From Paulownia fortunei (taxonomy: Eukaryota > Streptophyta > Magnoliopsida > Lamiales > Paulowniaceae), in the NCBI GenBank assembly GCA_019321725.1, contig CM033106.1, positions 24,488,965 through 24,552,964 of the forward strand: a stretch of DNA of 64,000 nucleotides, read 5' to 3'. Of the stretch, positions 45,600-58,317 are shown piece by piece. Below the pieces are notes generated by a model that was not told the DNA's origin, searched no databases, and saw only the letters and a program-made list of their open reading frames with translations. Position 1 is the first letter of the stretch. Each line of letters opens with the position of its first letter. The translations under genes and the position numbers were made by a program.

Positions 45600-47790
45600 A
45601 TTCATTTAAGCTCAAGAATATCAGGGATGATACATAGACAATGGGCAAATACAAGGTCCATTTGCTACATTTCTTAAGGAAGAAGACATAATAGTACAAT
45701 ATAGAATGTGCGACACACCACAATTAAATGGTGGTGTTGAAATATGGAATAATAAGCATATTCACATAGTAAAAAATATGAAGAATCGTACTAATCTACC
45801 TTTTAGAGTTATAGAGTGAAGCTTTGGAAATGGTTAAAGTTGCTCCTAAAACTCTTTTTTGAGTTATGGAAAGGAGGGAAATCTAGTTTAGAACACAGTG
45901 GATTTAGGAAAATTAGATCCAAGAATGGATGTTTCACCGGCTACATAGAAAATAAAGAAAACAGATTTTATTGTTTTTCTAATATACCTAGAAGCTTTGA
46001 AACTAGATATGCAAAATTTCTTGGGAATCTTATTCCTTGTGAAGTAGTGTATGGAGAAGATTAAGTATCTATTAAGTCAACACATGAGAAATTGACTGTT
46101 TATCAGTTTACCCACTACCTATTATGAGAGAACAATCTGTTCAGAGAACTCAAAAAATTCAAGAACAATCACCCACTGAAAAGCATGAAAATGCACAGCC
46201 TACTACTCTAAACAATCAAAATCAAGAAGAGAAATTATAGGTCAGAAGATATTCAAGAATTAAGAAGATATATGATGTCTTCAAGAGTCAGACTTTGATG
46301 TTGGTCTTGAAAATGATCCAACCTTATTTTCACAATCAAGAAAAAGCAAAAAATAAAAAATAAAAAATAATATTGGATATGATACTACATAAGAAGAAAT
46401 CACGTCTATGAATAAAATTCAAGTTTGAGAACTCGCAAGACTAACACTTGAAGCTAAAACTATAGGATGTAAATGGGTCTATAAGACCAAAAAGGATCCA
46501 TCTAATAGAAGTGAGAGGTATAAGGCCCGAACTTATTGCTAAAGTTAATGCTAAAAAAAGGGCCAATTTCAAAAAATGACCTTATCATGGTTTGATGGCT
46601 CATTTTGATTCAAACTTATACCAAATAGTTGTGAAAACGATATTTTTCTAATTGGGTTCTTGAAGAGGAAGTGCACATAGTTCAACCCGAAGTTTTTCAA
46701 ACGACAGTCACTTAATTTGCAAGTTAAAGAAATCAATTTACGAACTTAAACAAACTTTCACCATTTTTGGTATATTAAGTTTCAAAACGTTGTTACTTTC
46801 AACTGGTTTTGAGGAGAACATCTTTGATCACTCTATATACCTTAAGGTTAGTAGGAGCAAATACATTTTCTTAGTCCTTTATGTGGAGATATATTTTTTG
46901 CAAGTAGTGATATGGGATTGTTACATGAAACTGAAGAATTTCTTGCTAAAAAATTTGAAATGGAAGAAGGACTATGATTCCTACGTAGGATATACATACG
47001 AGAATACGGATAATATATGACACAGACACAATAATACGATACGATATGGATTGGATACGACTATAAATAATATAAATATATATATATATATATATTTGTA
47101 ATACACATACAGATATGTTTTATAATGCATACACACACACACATATACATAATCGGAAATGACATTAATATAATATATAAACAATACAAATTTATTAATT
47201 GCATCTACTTTCACTTAATCAAAATTCCTTTTTTATAAACCACGATATTTTATTTTTTCAAATATAGTAAAAGTAAAAGTAGAATTTAAGCAACAAAATA
47301 TTAATAAACATGTATATATACGTAATAAAATATCAAAGCACTAAAATTTGAATAATGCGAATAAAATACATGATCATACATTAAACTTGATTTGTTTTAA
47401 TCAAAATAATCTCATTTTACTTTTTTATTAGGTTCTATTTTATTTGAAAAAAGAGAACAAATATATTACAGAAGATAAAGAATTAAAAGTATAATACAAA
47501 AAAGTTTGGGATGATTTTAGGTTTTTTTTTTAAGATTTTTACTTTGACCCTATATTTTTACAAAATATTAAAAAGTACACCATTGTACCCAAACTACGCA
47601 GGATACTCTTATTTTCTGATATTGCACATGACTATATTTTTTTAAGAGTATCCATGAATCATATGATATATGGGTGAAGTCTCATATGTAATTGGGGTTG
47701 AGATTCACACACAAGAAATAAGAGAAGTATAGAACTATCTCAAAGAGCTTACGTTGAAAAGGTTTTATAAAAATACTTGTTTACACTATT
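45600..47790 (+). pseudogene. Ty1/copia pol relic: integrase end and reverse transcriptase
   Basis: Translation in changing frames shows copia pol blocks in order. First, integrase with QGPFATFLKEED and CDTPQLNGG (45640-45735), then ENRFYCFSN and ETRYAKFLGN (45816-46064). Next, the RT N-terminal region with GCKWVYKTKKDP (about 46470-46500), a further RT block near 46690-46760 with KLKKSIYELKQ, then IYLKVSRSKYIFLVLYV (46836-46890), and after a frameshift GLLHETEEFLAKKFEMEE. The catalytic YVDD motif is broken at the frameshift. The gene resumes at about 47668 with MGEVSYVIGVEIHTQE, after an AT-rich insertion. Stops and frameshifts are numerous. It is non-functional. Confidence 0.85.
46975..47667. 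repeat. AT-rich insertion interrupting the copia RT
   Basis: About 690 bases without copia homology separate KFEMEE from MGEVSYV, which should be adjacent. It contains (AT)n and CACACA runs. The right end has a 10-base hairpin, GGATACTCTT...AAGAGTATCC (about 47601-47656). Sequences ATGATTC near 46974 and, inverted, GAATCAT near 47656 could be its termini. Confidence 0.6.
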
Positions 47791-47841
47791 AAGTTGCATG
47801 ACCATATTCGGATTAGTTCTCTTCACAAAATATATGCCGTC

Positions 47842-47852
47842 GGGTGGGAGAA
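47842..47852 (+). other. Polypurine tract of the copia relic
   Basis: GGGTGGGAGAA immediately precedes TGTAAAATATT, the expected arrangement at the start of a copia 3' LTR. Confidence 0.6.
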
Positions 47853-49790
47853 TGTAAAATATTTTTTATTGCTTGAGACTTTTAATGTGGCCCACATTGA
47901 TCATGTTTTAAGAGCATGGGTTACATAAATTCATGTAATGAGAATTTATTATCATTTGAGTACTTGAGTTATATATTTATGTGGTAAGAATTAATATAGT
48001 TAATAGTATCTCATTTAGTTTGAAAATTATATTATTTTTTTTGTTATCAATGATAGATTAATCTATTATTTAGTGGGTGCAACTTAAAGGTCTTTTTGAT
48101 GTAAAAAATAATACAAGAGAATACTAAAATTATAAAAGTAAATGTTTATCGCTATACAAAAAGTTATCTCTTTTAGTAATAATGTAACTCAATTCATATC
48201 TTTAACTGTATAATAGGTTAAGTATTACGTCTCGATTATGACATTGAGTAACTGTTGTCACACAAGCCAACAATCCCTTCCCTAACAACTGCTCTTCATG
48301 AGAATTGAAACGTGGCCTCACCACAGACCAACACCTATCTTGAAAAATGGCATAAGTATCTCTTACACTAGATGATACTCATAAAATTTTAAGAACATAA
48401 TATGGCTAAGACACAATCACATGGTGTTAAAGATGTTCTAGCTCAAGAATAACTAGTCATCAATCAAATTTCCTCAAGTATGGTTGGAGATAAATTCTCT
48501 ACTTAATTTGTTACACAATTAACCTTAAAATTCGATTGCTGCATGCTTACACATCAAGCCACTCAGTGATTCAATTGTCTCCAATCTAGTCCTTGGAATA
48601 TCCACTCCTAATTGGTTGTATCTTCATAGGTAACTTCTGAAAAAAAATTTGGGCCCTGCCCACGTCATCCTCTCAATATACATCCAGAATTTAACTCAAA
48701 TTCTACCTCTAATTCACTTTCAAAGTATAACTTAAAGTCTACGATATCCAACACTCTCTTCTGATCTGAGGATACTCTTGATAGCTTCCTTCGATTATTG
48801 CACTAAAAAGGAACAAATAATATTGGGGCAACATCAATATCATTTGCCAACTATAGTTTGTCACCCTTATGTAAATAAATGGCGAGCATCATGGAAAACA
48901 AATATAGTTTAAACTCAGTCAATATCCTCCTCTTTATATATATATATATATTTTGGAGGCAACATTTTTTTTCTTGAATCTATAATTAATGTGAGTATCA
49001 AAATTAATGGCAAGTAGCTTACTACTTGAGTCATCACAAGGTAATACCCGATATACTATCAATCAAGTATAACATATTAAAAATCATCACCACATATACC
49101 CAATAACCCAATGCAAGAAACCATTTCTATTAAAAAAATTTAGTTTAGGTTTTTATTGATAGACTCTAACCAATCACATAATAAGTACTATGATTCCTCG
49201 TTATTCTCTTTAAAGTATGAATTGATTATATAATAAGTATAAATTTACTTACCTTATTATTTATTGTCTTGGTTTTAATTTAAGTGTCTGGATTAAAATT
49301 TTCCGTTTTCTATTTCTTGCAAAATGTATTTTATCTTTGAGTAGTCTAGCAGTCTTTTTCACCTAACCAAGCATGTGCTCTTGATTCATGAAGCCTCACT
49401 TTGTCATTGACTCATAGTAGGTAGTTGCTTTTCACCTAAACTTAGGAGCTGCTCTCACAAGTTTACATTTTTAACCACTGTAATTATTGAAAAACTTGTC
49501 ATTGTACAACGTATAATCTCAAAATGTGGTAATATTTGATTCAACAAAAATACTCATAATACTTTGTTATAAAATAATAAGTGCACAACAAAATCATGAA
49601 AATATAATTTCTTGTGAAGATCCATAGAAAAGAAAAATTGATAGGTATAATCTAGGATTGAAAAATTAATTGAACTATTTAATAGTGAATAGGAGATTGA
49701 TTGTTAGAAGTTCATTTTAACTCAGTTATTAATTATAATAAATTAAGTTTGAATATATTTTTTTATTTGATAAAATTTAGTGTTGCTGAT
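47853..49790 (+). repeat. Right long repeat (probable 3' LTR of the copia relic)
   Basis: Starts TGTAAAATATTTTTTATTG after the polypurine tract and is related to 43556-45515 throughout. The end is estimated where similarity to the left block stops. Confidence 0.5.
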
Positions 49791-51506
49791 GAAATTCTAT
49801 ATAACTAATATAGTATTGTTGATGAAATTTTGATTAAATATAAATTGTCACTCTTTTAAGTGGTTACCACTTGTGAGTAGCATTCTTTAATATGATTTTT
49901 CATTTGATTCTACGAATTTTATGATAAAATTTAATTACATCATATAAATTCTTTTTGTAACCTCTGGTCATAAATCTCAGTGATATCAAGATTTTTAACT
50001 AATAGATCATTAACTCACTAATCAAAGTAACTACTCATTGTTAATTTTCCGAACAAATTCTCACAAAATTATGTATTTTAAATAACCAAAATATACGATG
50101 GTTTAGTTGGATATATTTGTTTTTTCCGAACAGAAATAAAAGAGCATATATTATTATAGCGTAACTCTTTTAGTAGAGGGACTTTTATAAGCTGATATAT
50201 TTCGTAGTCTGTTACAAATTAACAAGGCACAAAAAATTAAAAAATATCACATGTAATTAACTTTAATTTCGATCAGTTGACAACCATATTAGTAAAAATA
50301 AAGCAAATAGAAAATGGGTCTATTGCTTATTGGGTCAAAAATTTCATAAATATCATAATATTTGTCTTCATGATGAAGGAATGGTGTGGATGTCAATATT
50401 GTTCAAATGTGATTGTCATCCGTTTTCTCTCTGAAAAAGAAGTCTTGTGCTTTTTAGCACTCATGACAGACAAATCCTCTAGGGTTAAAAAATGTTGAAT
50501 ATTGAAGAAATATATTCAAGGGTCCAAGTATTGAGCAAGGGCTATGTTACTAATGAAACTTGATTTATGGAGATGGTCCATAAACTATTTGAACCAACAA
50601 CTTCTTCTCAACTTTTGAATGTTAATTCTATGAAAAATAATTTTTTTTAGTCTAAAAAAATTAACAAAATTTGTAATTTTGGTATCATATTTATGAAAAA
50701 CAGCCGAATTTAGTCTCAACATCTTCTTACATTTTTGGTAACTATTGAATGAAAAAACAATTGTGCCGTCGGGATTGGAGTTTAAATGACAAATAAAAAT
50801 TAAGTGTCAAGTAGATACTTTACAGATAACTACAAAGCTGTTGTTTTATTTTTTTGATCTTTTTTGTTCCCTTTTCTTGTCTCTCAATTTCTCTCCCTTA
50901 ATCCTTTTTTTTTATGATTGATGTTTTTTTTCTCTTCTTCTTCTGTCGTTTCTACCCTTTTTTTCCTCATTTTCATTTTTCTCTCTTTTTTCTATTTTCT
51001 ATTTTTTTCTATTTTTTTATTTTTTTCATTTTTCCTCCTTTTCTCTTCTCTCATTTCTTCTCCGTTTTGTCCCTTTTCTCTATTTTTTCCACTTATTTCG
51101 TTTCCTATTTCGTTTTTTTTTCCTTTTCCTTTTTCCTCTTTTACTTTTTCTTTTCCGTTTTTTCCTCCATTTCTCATTTTTCTCTCTTTTTCTATTTTCT
51201 ATTTTTTTCTATTTTTTTATTTTTTTCATTTTTCCTCCTTTTCTCTTCTCTCATTTCTTCTCCGTTTTGTCCCTTTTCTCTATTTTTTCCACTTATTTCG
51301 TTTCCTATTTCGTTTTTTTTTCCTTTTCCTTCCCTTTTTTATTTATCTTTTTTATTTTATTTCCTCCGAGGTTTCTCTTCTCTCCCCTGCCACAGCACAC
51401 CGATCTACCATCTTCAACAATGCTTCAAACACATGTTATCAATTTTAAAAGTGTAATAAAAGAAGTATACGAATTTGATAAATTGATGATTTTTTTTTTT
51501 GTGTAT
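49791..51506. other. AT-rich DNA with a T-rich pyrimidine tract
   Basis: No gene recognised. Apart from the pyrimidine repeat at 50961-51336, the sequence is AT-rich. A 73-codon open frame at 50277-50498 has no recognisable motif. Confidence 0.5.
50961..51336. repeat. Polypyrimidine tract with 200-bp tandem duplication
   Basis: Almost pure C/T on the plus strand. A block of about 170 bases (for example TTTCCTCCTTTTCTCTTCTC at 51031) recurs exactly 200 bases later (51231). The long Phe/Ser-rich open frames across it are compositional artefacts. Confidence 0.9.
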
Positions 51507-51702
51507 TGTTGGAAAATATAATCAACTAGCAAATCAACATTGATATAAGATATAAATTGTAATTATGGAGATGATAGGCAATGGAATATGATGTAATTAA
51601 AATATTAAAAAAATTATTTGATGTTAGGAATAATTGTATATATAGAGGTGTATGCTCATACAAGAGAAGTATTAATGAAAATCATTCTTCCAAAATTTCA
51701 CA
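51507..51702 (+). repeat. 5' LTR of the outer copia element
   Basis: Begins TGTTGGAAAA, contains a TATATATAGAGG promoter-like site near 51640, and ends before a decayed primer-binding site. Length is 196 bases. Its first 19 bases match the partial 3' LTR at 63971. Confidence 0.8.
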
Positions 51703-51715
51703 CGATATCAAAACC
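51703..51715 (+). other. Decayed primer-binding site of the outer copia element
   Basis: CGATATCAAAACC matches the initiator tRNA-Met complement TGGTATCAGAGCC at 9 of 13 positions. Three of the four differences are G to A, consistent with loss of methylated cytosine on the other strand. Confidence 0.55.
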
Positions 51716-51849
51716 TTAGACTTTTTAATGGGTTTTTATCTTCGTGCAGTCTTCGTTGCTGCAATAAACTAAATTATTGCAGCATTTATTATTACGATAA
51801 AATATTTGATTGCAGCCTTTATTCTGCATTTTAAAATAATGTGCCAAGA

Positions 51850-52331
51850 AATTCTCATCTACTTATCTACTGTGCAACTGGATGTAACGAGGCATCATGA
51901 AGAAGGAAGATTCAATTGAGATGAGATTAAGAAACTAAGAACCCTATTAGATAATCTTGAGAAATTTTTAGGTATTTCTTCAACAGTACATTCATGTGGG
52001 TTTTATGTTTTCATTGGATTAAATATCTCAAATGAAACTTTTGATAACTCTTGGTTCATAAACCCAAGTACAACAGATGACAGACTCATTCGTCATAGAA
52101 ATTTTGCACTTATAGTCCTTGTCCAATCAATAGAAAAATCACCATAGCTAATGATTCACAAACCACTCTTGTAGGGATAAGAGATATTCCAATTAGTCAT
52201 ACTCTCGTACTAAAAATATTTTTCATGTTCCTAAGTTATCTACTAATCTTCTTTCCATTAAAAAACTTACTAAATATTTACATTGTAATGTGACTTTTTT
52301 CTCTACTTACTGTATGATTCAGGACTAGAAT
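51850..52331 (+). pseudogene. Outer copia: gag end and protease region, 5' part
   Basis: Readable with frameshifts: DEIKKLRTLLDNLEKFLG, then SWFINPSTTDDRLIRHRNF, then ITIANDSQTTLVGIRD, and NLLSIKKLTKYLHCNVTFF-like sequence ending at YCMIQD. This is the standard copia protease-domain order around a DSGAT-type site. It is cut at 52331 by the gypsy element and continues at 62342. Confidence 0.8.
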
Positions 52332-54989
52332 TGTAATACCCGAGCCTCACACTACTCATCTGACCAATATAGTTCATGCATTTTATGCCACGTATGTGTC
52401 ATTGCATTTTAATTGATATTTCATAATATATTATATTTTATACGACATTTAATAATTAAACTTTTAAAATTATCACCGATATTAGTTTTTAGATTTTTTA
52501 ACCTAATTGGTTGAGTTGGTACTAAGATTAGAATTTAGGTGTCAACTATCAGATAATATTATGATACACGTAAGTGAAATGTGACATCATTGTCTTTATC
52601 GGTGTAGAATAAACTATGCAAATAAATTAATTAGGGAGAAAATAATGATAGTAATAATAATAATAAAAAAAAAATAAGAACATTATCATATTAATTAAGA
52701 GGGTGTAAATTCTTACTAGAAATAAATTTGGGGGTTTATAAATAAATATCAAAATATTATGTATTAATTATATATATATATATATATAAATATAATATAT
52801 ATATATAGATGTATGAAATATATTATATATATATGTATAGATGTATGAAATATATATAGATATAAGTATATGTGTGTAGTATAATAAAATAATATCATAA
52901 TATATATATGTGTGTATATACGTGTATAGCTTATGTTTAGATAAGCATGTATATATATTATATATATATATATATTAGAATGTTAGTTATATATATATAT
53001 ATGTGTGTGTGTACACATGTATAGTGTATAGTAATAGTTATAATATATTACACATATGTTATGATATATTATATTATATTAAGGATAAGTATACATATAT
53101 TATAATATTATATTAGGTTTCTTAATAGTTAAATAATACCGAAGATGTTAAAATAACATATTATACATATGTTATAATATATTATACTAGGTTATAATAT
53201 ATTATATTATATTAAGAATAAGTATACATATATTGCAATATTATATTAGGTTTACTTAATAGGTAAGTAATAGTTAAGATATTAAAACACCATATACACA
53301 TATTCACGGCAACAAAGGAAAGGAAAAGAGAAAAAAAAAAAAAAGAGAGAAAGAAAGAAAGAATAAATTTCAACCGTAGAAATTTGAAGAAATTTTGGGT
53401 AAGTCCTTTCTTATTTTTATACGAATAAAAATATATATTTATGCCGTTTATTTTTAATTTAAAAGAAAGTTTTGATTCAAATTAACTAGTTATTTTCTTG
53501 TGAGACAATAACTAATATACACCTTTAATTTGAAATTAGTTACGAATATTCGATTTTATTATCTTGTATTGATTTGATGACGGAGTTAATTAAATTAAAG
53601 AATTTATTATAGGATTATATACATATCAATTAAATATATTAGAATAAATTTAAAACGAAAAATTAAAATATTTAAAAGGTTCTGATTGGGGTGAAATATA
53701 AAAATTTTAAAATTTGATTGTTACTTAATTAAATTTAAGATTTAAGATCTCATATAAAATTTGATATAGAAACTTATTGATTAACAATAAAAATTAATAC
53801 TTCATACTTTTACAGGCCGCCTTATATCTAAGGTTAGTGAGGAGAATCTTGTTAATCTTCAATAAGATATCAAAGGTGGAAGGTAATTGAAAATCCATTT
53901 GCAACTACAATGCATGGGCATAGTATTTCTTGACTTATTTATATTAAATGTGATCATTGTATTTTGATGAGTATAATAAATATCTTATAGTGCATGCGTT
54001 GTTTGGTTGACAGGACAGGTGATTCATTGTGTCATTGAACATGCCATTCATCAACATTTATAAGTGTATGCATAATACGTGCTCATAATTGAGGTTTTGC
54101 ATGCATAATATTATTTTTAGAAAGAAAATATTTTGGTTGGCCACTACTAGTGTACCGAGGCCCATGTGTGGCTTATTTATATGATATTTGGAGCGCCGTG
54201 AGTATTACTTTTCGAGCATCATAGAGGTTGACAGGGGTGTACCTCTGGTGGTCACGAGAGGGTGGACTACTTGACTGTGCCCTTATTGACGCCGTCGGTG
54301 GGAATACTTCTGGAGGGTCACAGGGGAAGACAGGGAGTGGACCTTTGGTGATTCCAGGAGATGGCCCCAGACTGTGTCGATCTGTTTATGACCATGTGAT
54401 TATTGATATTGTCGAGAGCTCTATCCGGCACATAGTAGGTGGGCCAAGGCCCAGTGATGGAAAATGATTTTTAAATAAAATGATTTTCATGCATAAGTTC
54501 GCATTCTTGTCATAATTTCATAGAAATGTATTGCATTTATGTTGGATTATCCCCTTCAGCATGCATGATTTTCATTTACCGAGCATTAGCTCACGTAATT
54601 CATGCATTGTGGGTGAGTTTGATGATACTTAAAGCTATGGACTTACTGAGCGAGCGACTGGAGTTCCTACAAGTTCTGAGGATCAGTGTACATGGATGAT
54701 GACCTGTCGGACTGGTTGTTAACTTATTTGATTTTGGAGTGTATTATATTAGGTTTTGGGATTTGTACTGTATGTTACTTTTAAAACTTTTCTGTACATG
54801 AGTATGGTTGTTATAGGTGCTCTGCAGGTATATATATATATATATATATTAGTTTGTGAGTGAGAAAAATAGTTTATTATTTATTATGCAGTTACAGGAA
54901 AAAAAAATTGTACAGGCACACCGGATTTATTATGTCAAAATTATTATATCTATAAATATATGTGTGTGTGTAGTATTGGGGGTGTTACA
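52332..54989 (+). repeat. 5' LTR of the gypsy element
   Basis: TG...CA termini. The AT-rich left half holds TA/TG microsatellites and an internal tandem repeat of period about 133 bases (matching points 53081 and 53214). The right half is richer in GC. Compared with the 3' LTR there are scattered substitutions and small indels, for example TACCCGAGCC here versus TACCGAGCC there. The short open frame at 54228-54467 is inside the LTR and is not a gene. Confidence 0.95.
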
Positions 54990-54992
54990 GAG

Positions 54993-55004
54993 TGGTATCA
55001 GAGC
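54993..55004 (+). other. Primer-binding site of the gypsy element
   Basis: TGGTATCAGAGC, complementary to the 3' end of initiator tRNA-Met, three bases after the LTR. Confidence 0.92.
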
Positions 55005-55143
55005 GCGGTTACAGGTTCTGTAAACTGTCCATGTACATAAACTTGAAACTTGTGGAAGCACCGCCTTGCTCGTAAGTTTTATTTTATTATGCATCATTGT
55101 TTTATGAATTATATTGACCATGTTTTAGAACAATATTGCAGCC

Positions 55144-56225
55144 ATGACAAGAACATGGAGTGAGAGTAGTAATGGAGGTAGAAACCAAGAAGAAGAGACA
55201 CCTATGTCAAATGACGATCGGGACATTGTTATAAACCGACTTGCGGAACTTATTCAACGACAATCAGAATAAATTCAACAACTCATCCAGCAGAGGGATG
55301 TGGGTGGACAACAGAGATCTGAAATGAATCAACCACAGCCCGAGCAGAACCAGTGGAGATAGTTGGAGAAAGATTCAGAAAACTCAATCCATCAATATTT
55401 GAAGATGAGATAGATTCCACAGTTGCAGAGGATTGGCTGAGAACCCTAGAAAATATGTTCCAGTATAGCAGAGTCCTGAGGAAGAGAAGGTGATATGCGC
55501 CTCATTTATGCTTCGTGGAAGTGCTGGGCACTGGTGGGATACAATGAGGAGTATAGAGGATCCCTTTACTATGACTTGGGAAAGATTCAAAGAGTTATTC
55601 AGAAATAAATACTTCACAGCTCCTGTTCGTGCAATGAAGATGAATGAATTTATACAACTATGACAGGGAGCTATGACAGTTGGGGACTATATTCAAAAAT
55701 TTGAACAGTTATCCAGGTATGCCACGCATATGATTAGCACTGATGCACTGAAAGTAGAAAGATTTCTTGAAGGTTTGAGGCTAGAACTATACAGAGATGT
55801 TAATAATGGCTGGAATTCAAGGAGTCACATATTCACAGATTGCTGAGACAGCATTAGTTGCTGAGCAAGCTGAACTTAGAATTGTTCGTGCGCTAGAAGC
55901 TCGTCGTCAATTTCAGCAAAGACAAAGACAGAGGTGGGTTGGAAATGAAAAGAGGAGACCATTCCAAGCTCAAGGACAGAAACTCGAATTTCGATCGAAA
56001 CTAGGGCAGCAATAGTGGGAGCAAAATAAGAAACCAAAGATAGAGCAGGGGAAAGCGCCAATGCCACAATCTATGTGCCTTAGATGCGGTGGTCAACATG
56101 TGGGAAACAACCCTACAGATCCTAGAAGGTGTTATGTGTGTGGAAAGGTTGGTCATATTGCTAGAACATGCTTGAAGAATCCAAACTCTATAAAGCAACA
56201 GAATGTACCTGCTAGAGTTTTTACC
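55144..56225 (+). pseudogene. Gypsy gag with CCHC zinc knuckle, disrupted
   Basis: Capsid/nucleocapsid polyprotein. It begins MTRTWSESSN and meets a nonsense codon after 42 residues (TAA 55270-55272). Capsid-like homology then continues in changing frames: TVAEDWLRTLENMF near 55420, VTYSQIAETALVAEQAEL near 55830. A Cys-rich stretch (CLRCGG) precedes a CCHC zinc knuckle CYVCGKVGHIARTC (56130-56171). Frameshifts make the protein non-functional. Confidence 0.88.
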
Positions 56226-56630
56226 ATCACTAGGGTAGACACAGAGGCGAATCCATCAATAGTGATAGGTAAACTCTTCATCCATGATACTCCAGCATTC
56301 ATACTATTTGATTCAGGAGCTACACATTCATTTGCATCCACTGAGTATGTGAAGAGGTTGGGTAAGACACCTGACATAATAGAAATTAGTTACAATGTGA
56401 CGATTCATTCTGGAGACTCAAAGCAGACTAATCAGATTTTGAAAGCTTGTGCCATTTCTATTGAAGATAGAGAACTATATGTTGATCTGATTATATTGGC
56501 CATGAATGACTATGACATAATTTTGGGCATGGACTGGTTATCAAAGTACTGTGCTACCATAGATTGCCAGAAAAAGACAGTGACATTCCAACCTCTTAGA
56601 AAAGAACCTTTTATATTGTTGGGATTATGA
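56226..56630 (+). pseudogene. Gypsy aspartic protease domain
   Basis: In the same frame as the zinc knuckle. Active-site FDSGATHSF with the catalytic Asp at 56310, then YDIILGMDWLSKY, the usual gypsy protease landmark. The frame stops at 56628-56630 before RT. Confidence 0.9.
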
Positions 56631-56712
56631 AGAACTTCAGATTCCCACTAATATCAGCGCTAAAAGCACAACGTTTATTAGAAGCGGGTTGTGAGGGGTA
56701 TTTAGGCAGTGT

Positions 56713-58090
56713 ATGAGCATTGAAGAACAACACCATACTACACTTAGTGAAGTACCAGTGGTTCAAGAATACCCTGAAGTATTTTCAGATGATCTTCTTG
56801 GATTACCACTCGATCGTGAGATAGAGTTTGTGATTGACTTGCAGCCGGGAACATCTCCAATCACAAAATCCCCATATCGAATGGCTCCATCTGAGTTAAA
56901 GGAATTGAAGATATAATTACAGGAATTATAGGAAAAATGTTTTATCAGACCTAGCTTTTCACCGTGGGGTGCACCTATCCTATTTGTACGAAAGAAAGAT
57001 GTATGATGAGACTGTGCATAGACTACCGAAAATTAAATAAGGTTACAATTAAGAATAAATACCCTTTACCTTGAATTGACAATTTATTCGATCAGCTTCA
57101 GGGTGCAGCAGTATTTTCAAAGATTGATTTACGATCTGGGTATCATCAATTGAAAATAAAAGAAGATGATATTTCGAAGACAGCATTTCGCACGAGGTAT
57201 GGACATTATGAGTTTCTGGTGATGCTATTTGGATTAACTAACCCCCTTGGCAGCTTTCATGGATCTGATGAATCGGGTATTCAAAGATTTTCTGGATAAA
57301 TTTGTTATTATGTTTATCGATGACATCCTGATTTACTCCAAAACAAAGGAAGAGCACGTGACACATTTGAAAATGGTGTTAGAGGTTTTAAAGGTGAAAT
57401 AATTATATGCTAAATTCAAGAAATGTGAATTTTGGTTAGACGAATGGTATTCTTGGGACATGTCATATTAGGGGTGGAATATCAGTAGATCCAAGTAAAG
57501 TAAAAGCTATTAATAGCTGGTCACAACCTGCAAATCCTCCAGAAGTACGTAGCTTTCTTGTTGGATGGATACTACCGTAGATTTGTAGAAGAATTTTCCA
57601 AGATTGCTTCCCCTTTAACACAGTTAACACGAAAGGGTATAACATTTAAATGGACAGAGACATGTGAGCAAAGTTTCCAAGAATTGAAGAAGAGGTTGAC
57701 ATCAGCACCTATCCTTTCAATTCCATCAGGTACTGGAGGCTTTATAGTTTATAGTGATGCCTCGAAAAATGGCTTGGGGTGTGTACTGATGCAAAATGGG
57801 AAAGTGATTGCATATGCATCGAGGCAGCTGAAAGAATATGAAAGAAATTACCCTACGCATGATTTGGAGCTTGCTGCAGTGGTATTTGCATTGAAGATAT
57901 GGAGGCATTATCTATATGGGGAGCGATGTGAAATCTATACAGATCACAAGAGCTTAAAATACTTCTTCACGCAAAATAACTGAATATGCGACAACGAAGG
58001 TGATTGGAGCTGGTAAAGGATTATAACTGTGTTATCAACTACCATCCGGGTAAGGCTAATGTGGTGGCAGATGCACTGAGCAGAAAATCA
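56713..58090 (+). pseudogene. Gypsy reverse transcriptase and RNase H, disrupted
   Basis: RT starts with [14 protein letters not shown] and [13 protein letters not shown]. The catalytic block reads [10 protein letters not shown] (FIDD at 57313-57324) instead of the usual YVDD/YIDD. The connection domain ([17 protein letters not shown]) and RNase H ([27 protein letters not shown]) follow at 57558-57983. The domain ends at VVADALSRKS (about 58059-58090). At least three frameshifts or stops interrupt it, including near 56916, 57005 and 57400. Confidence 0.9.
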
Positions 58091-58317
58091 ATACAAGGTA
58101 CCGCAGCTACTCTTTCTGTTTAGAGACCAGAGTTAATTGAATTCCAGAAAATGAATGTGGAGATTGTATAATTGGGAGAAATGGAAATAAAGTTGGCAGC
58201 CTTGACTTCAAACCGACGTTAATTGATAAAATTCAACAGGGACAACAGGGGGACGAATATTTTATCAAGGTAAAGAAGGATATTGCTTCGGGGGTACCGT
58301 CTGATTTCAAAATATCT

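Larger units (their letters stand above)
43556..49790 (+). mobile_element. Decayed Ty1/copia retrotransposon relic with flanking related repeats
   Basis: A degenerate copia pol remnant (integrase end to reverse transcriptase, 45600-47790) lies between two related blocks of about 1.95 kb, 43556-45515 and 47853-49790. The right block starts with TG directly after a purine-rich GGGTGGGAGAA, as a 3' LTR would. The left block starts TGTATTTCAATTG, aligning with the right. Gag, protease and the integrase N-terminus are gone. An alternative is that the two blocks are copies of another repeat family that happen to flank the relic. Confidence 0.55.

Noticed and set aside
46790..47020. 76-codon open frame as a gene
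   Set aside because: It is a piece of the decayed copia RT, broken by a frameshift at the catalytic motif.
50914..51456. Overlapping Phe/Ser-rich open frames of 180 and 176 codons
   Set aside because: They result from a C/T-only tandem-duplicated tract; all three frames stay open with biased composition and no domain.
54228..54467. 79-codon Gly-rich open frame
   Set aside because: Lies inside the gypsy 5' LTR, and the matching 3' LTR region does not preserve it as a coding unit.
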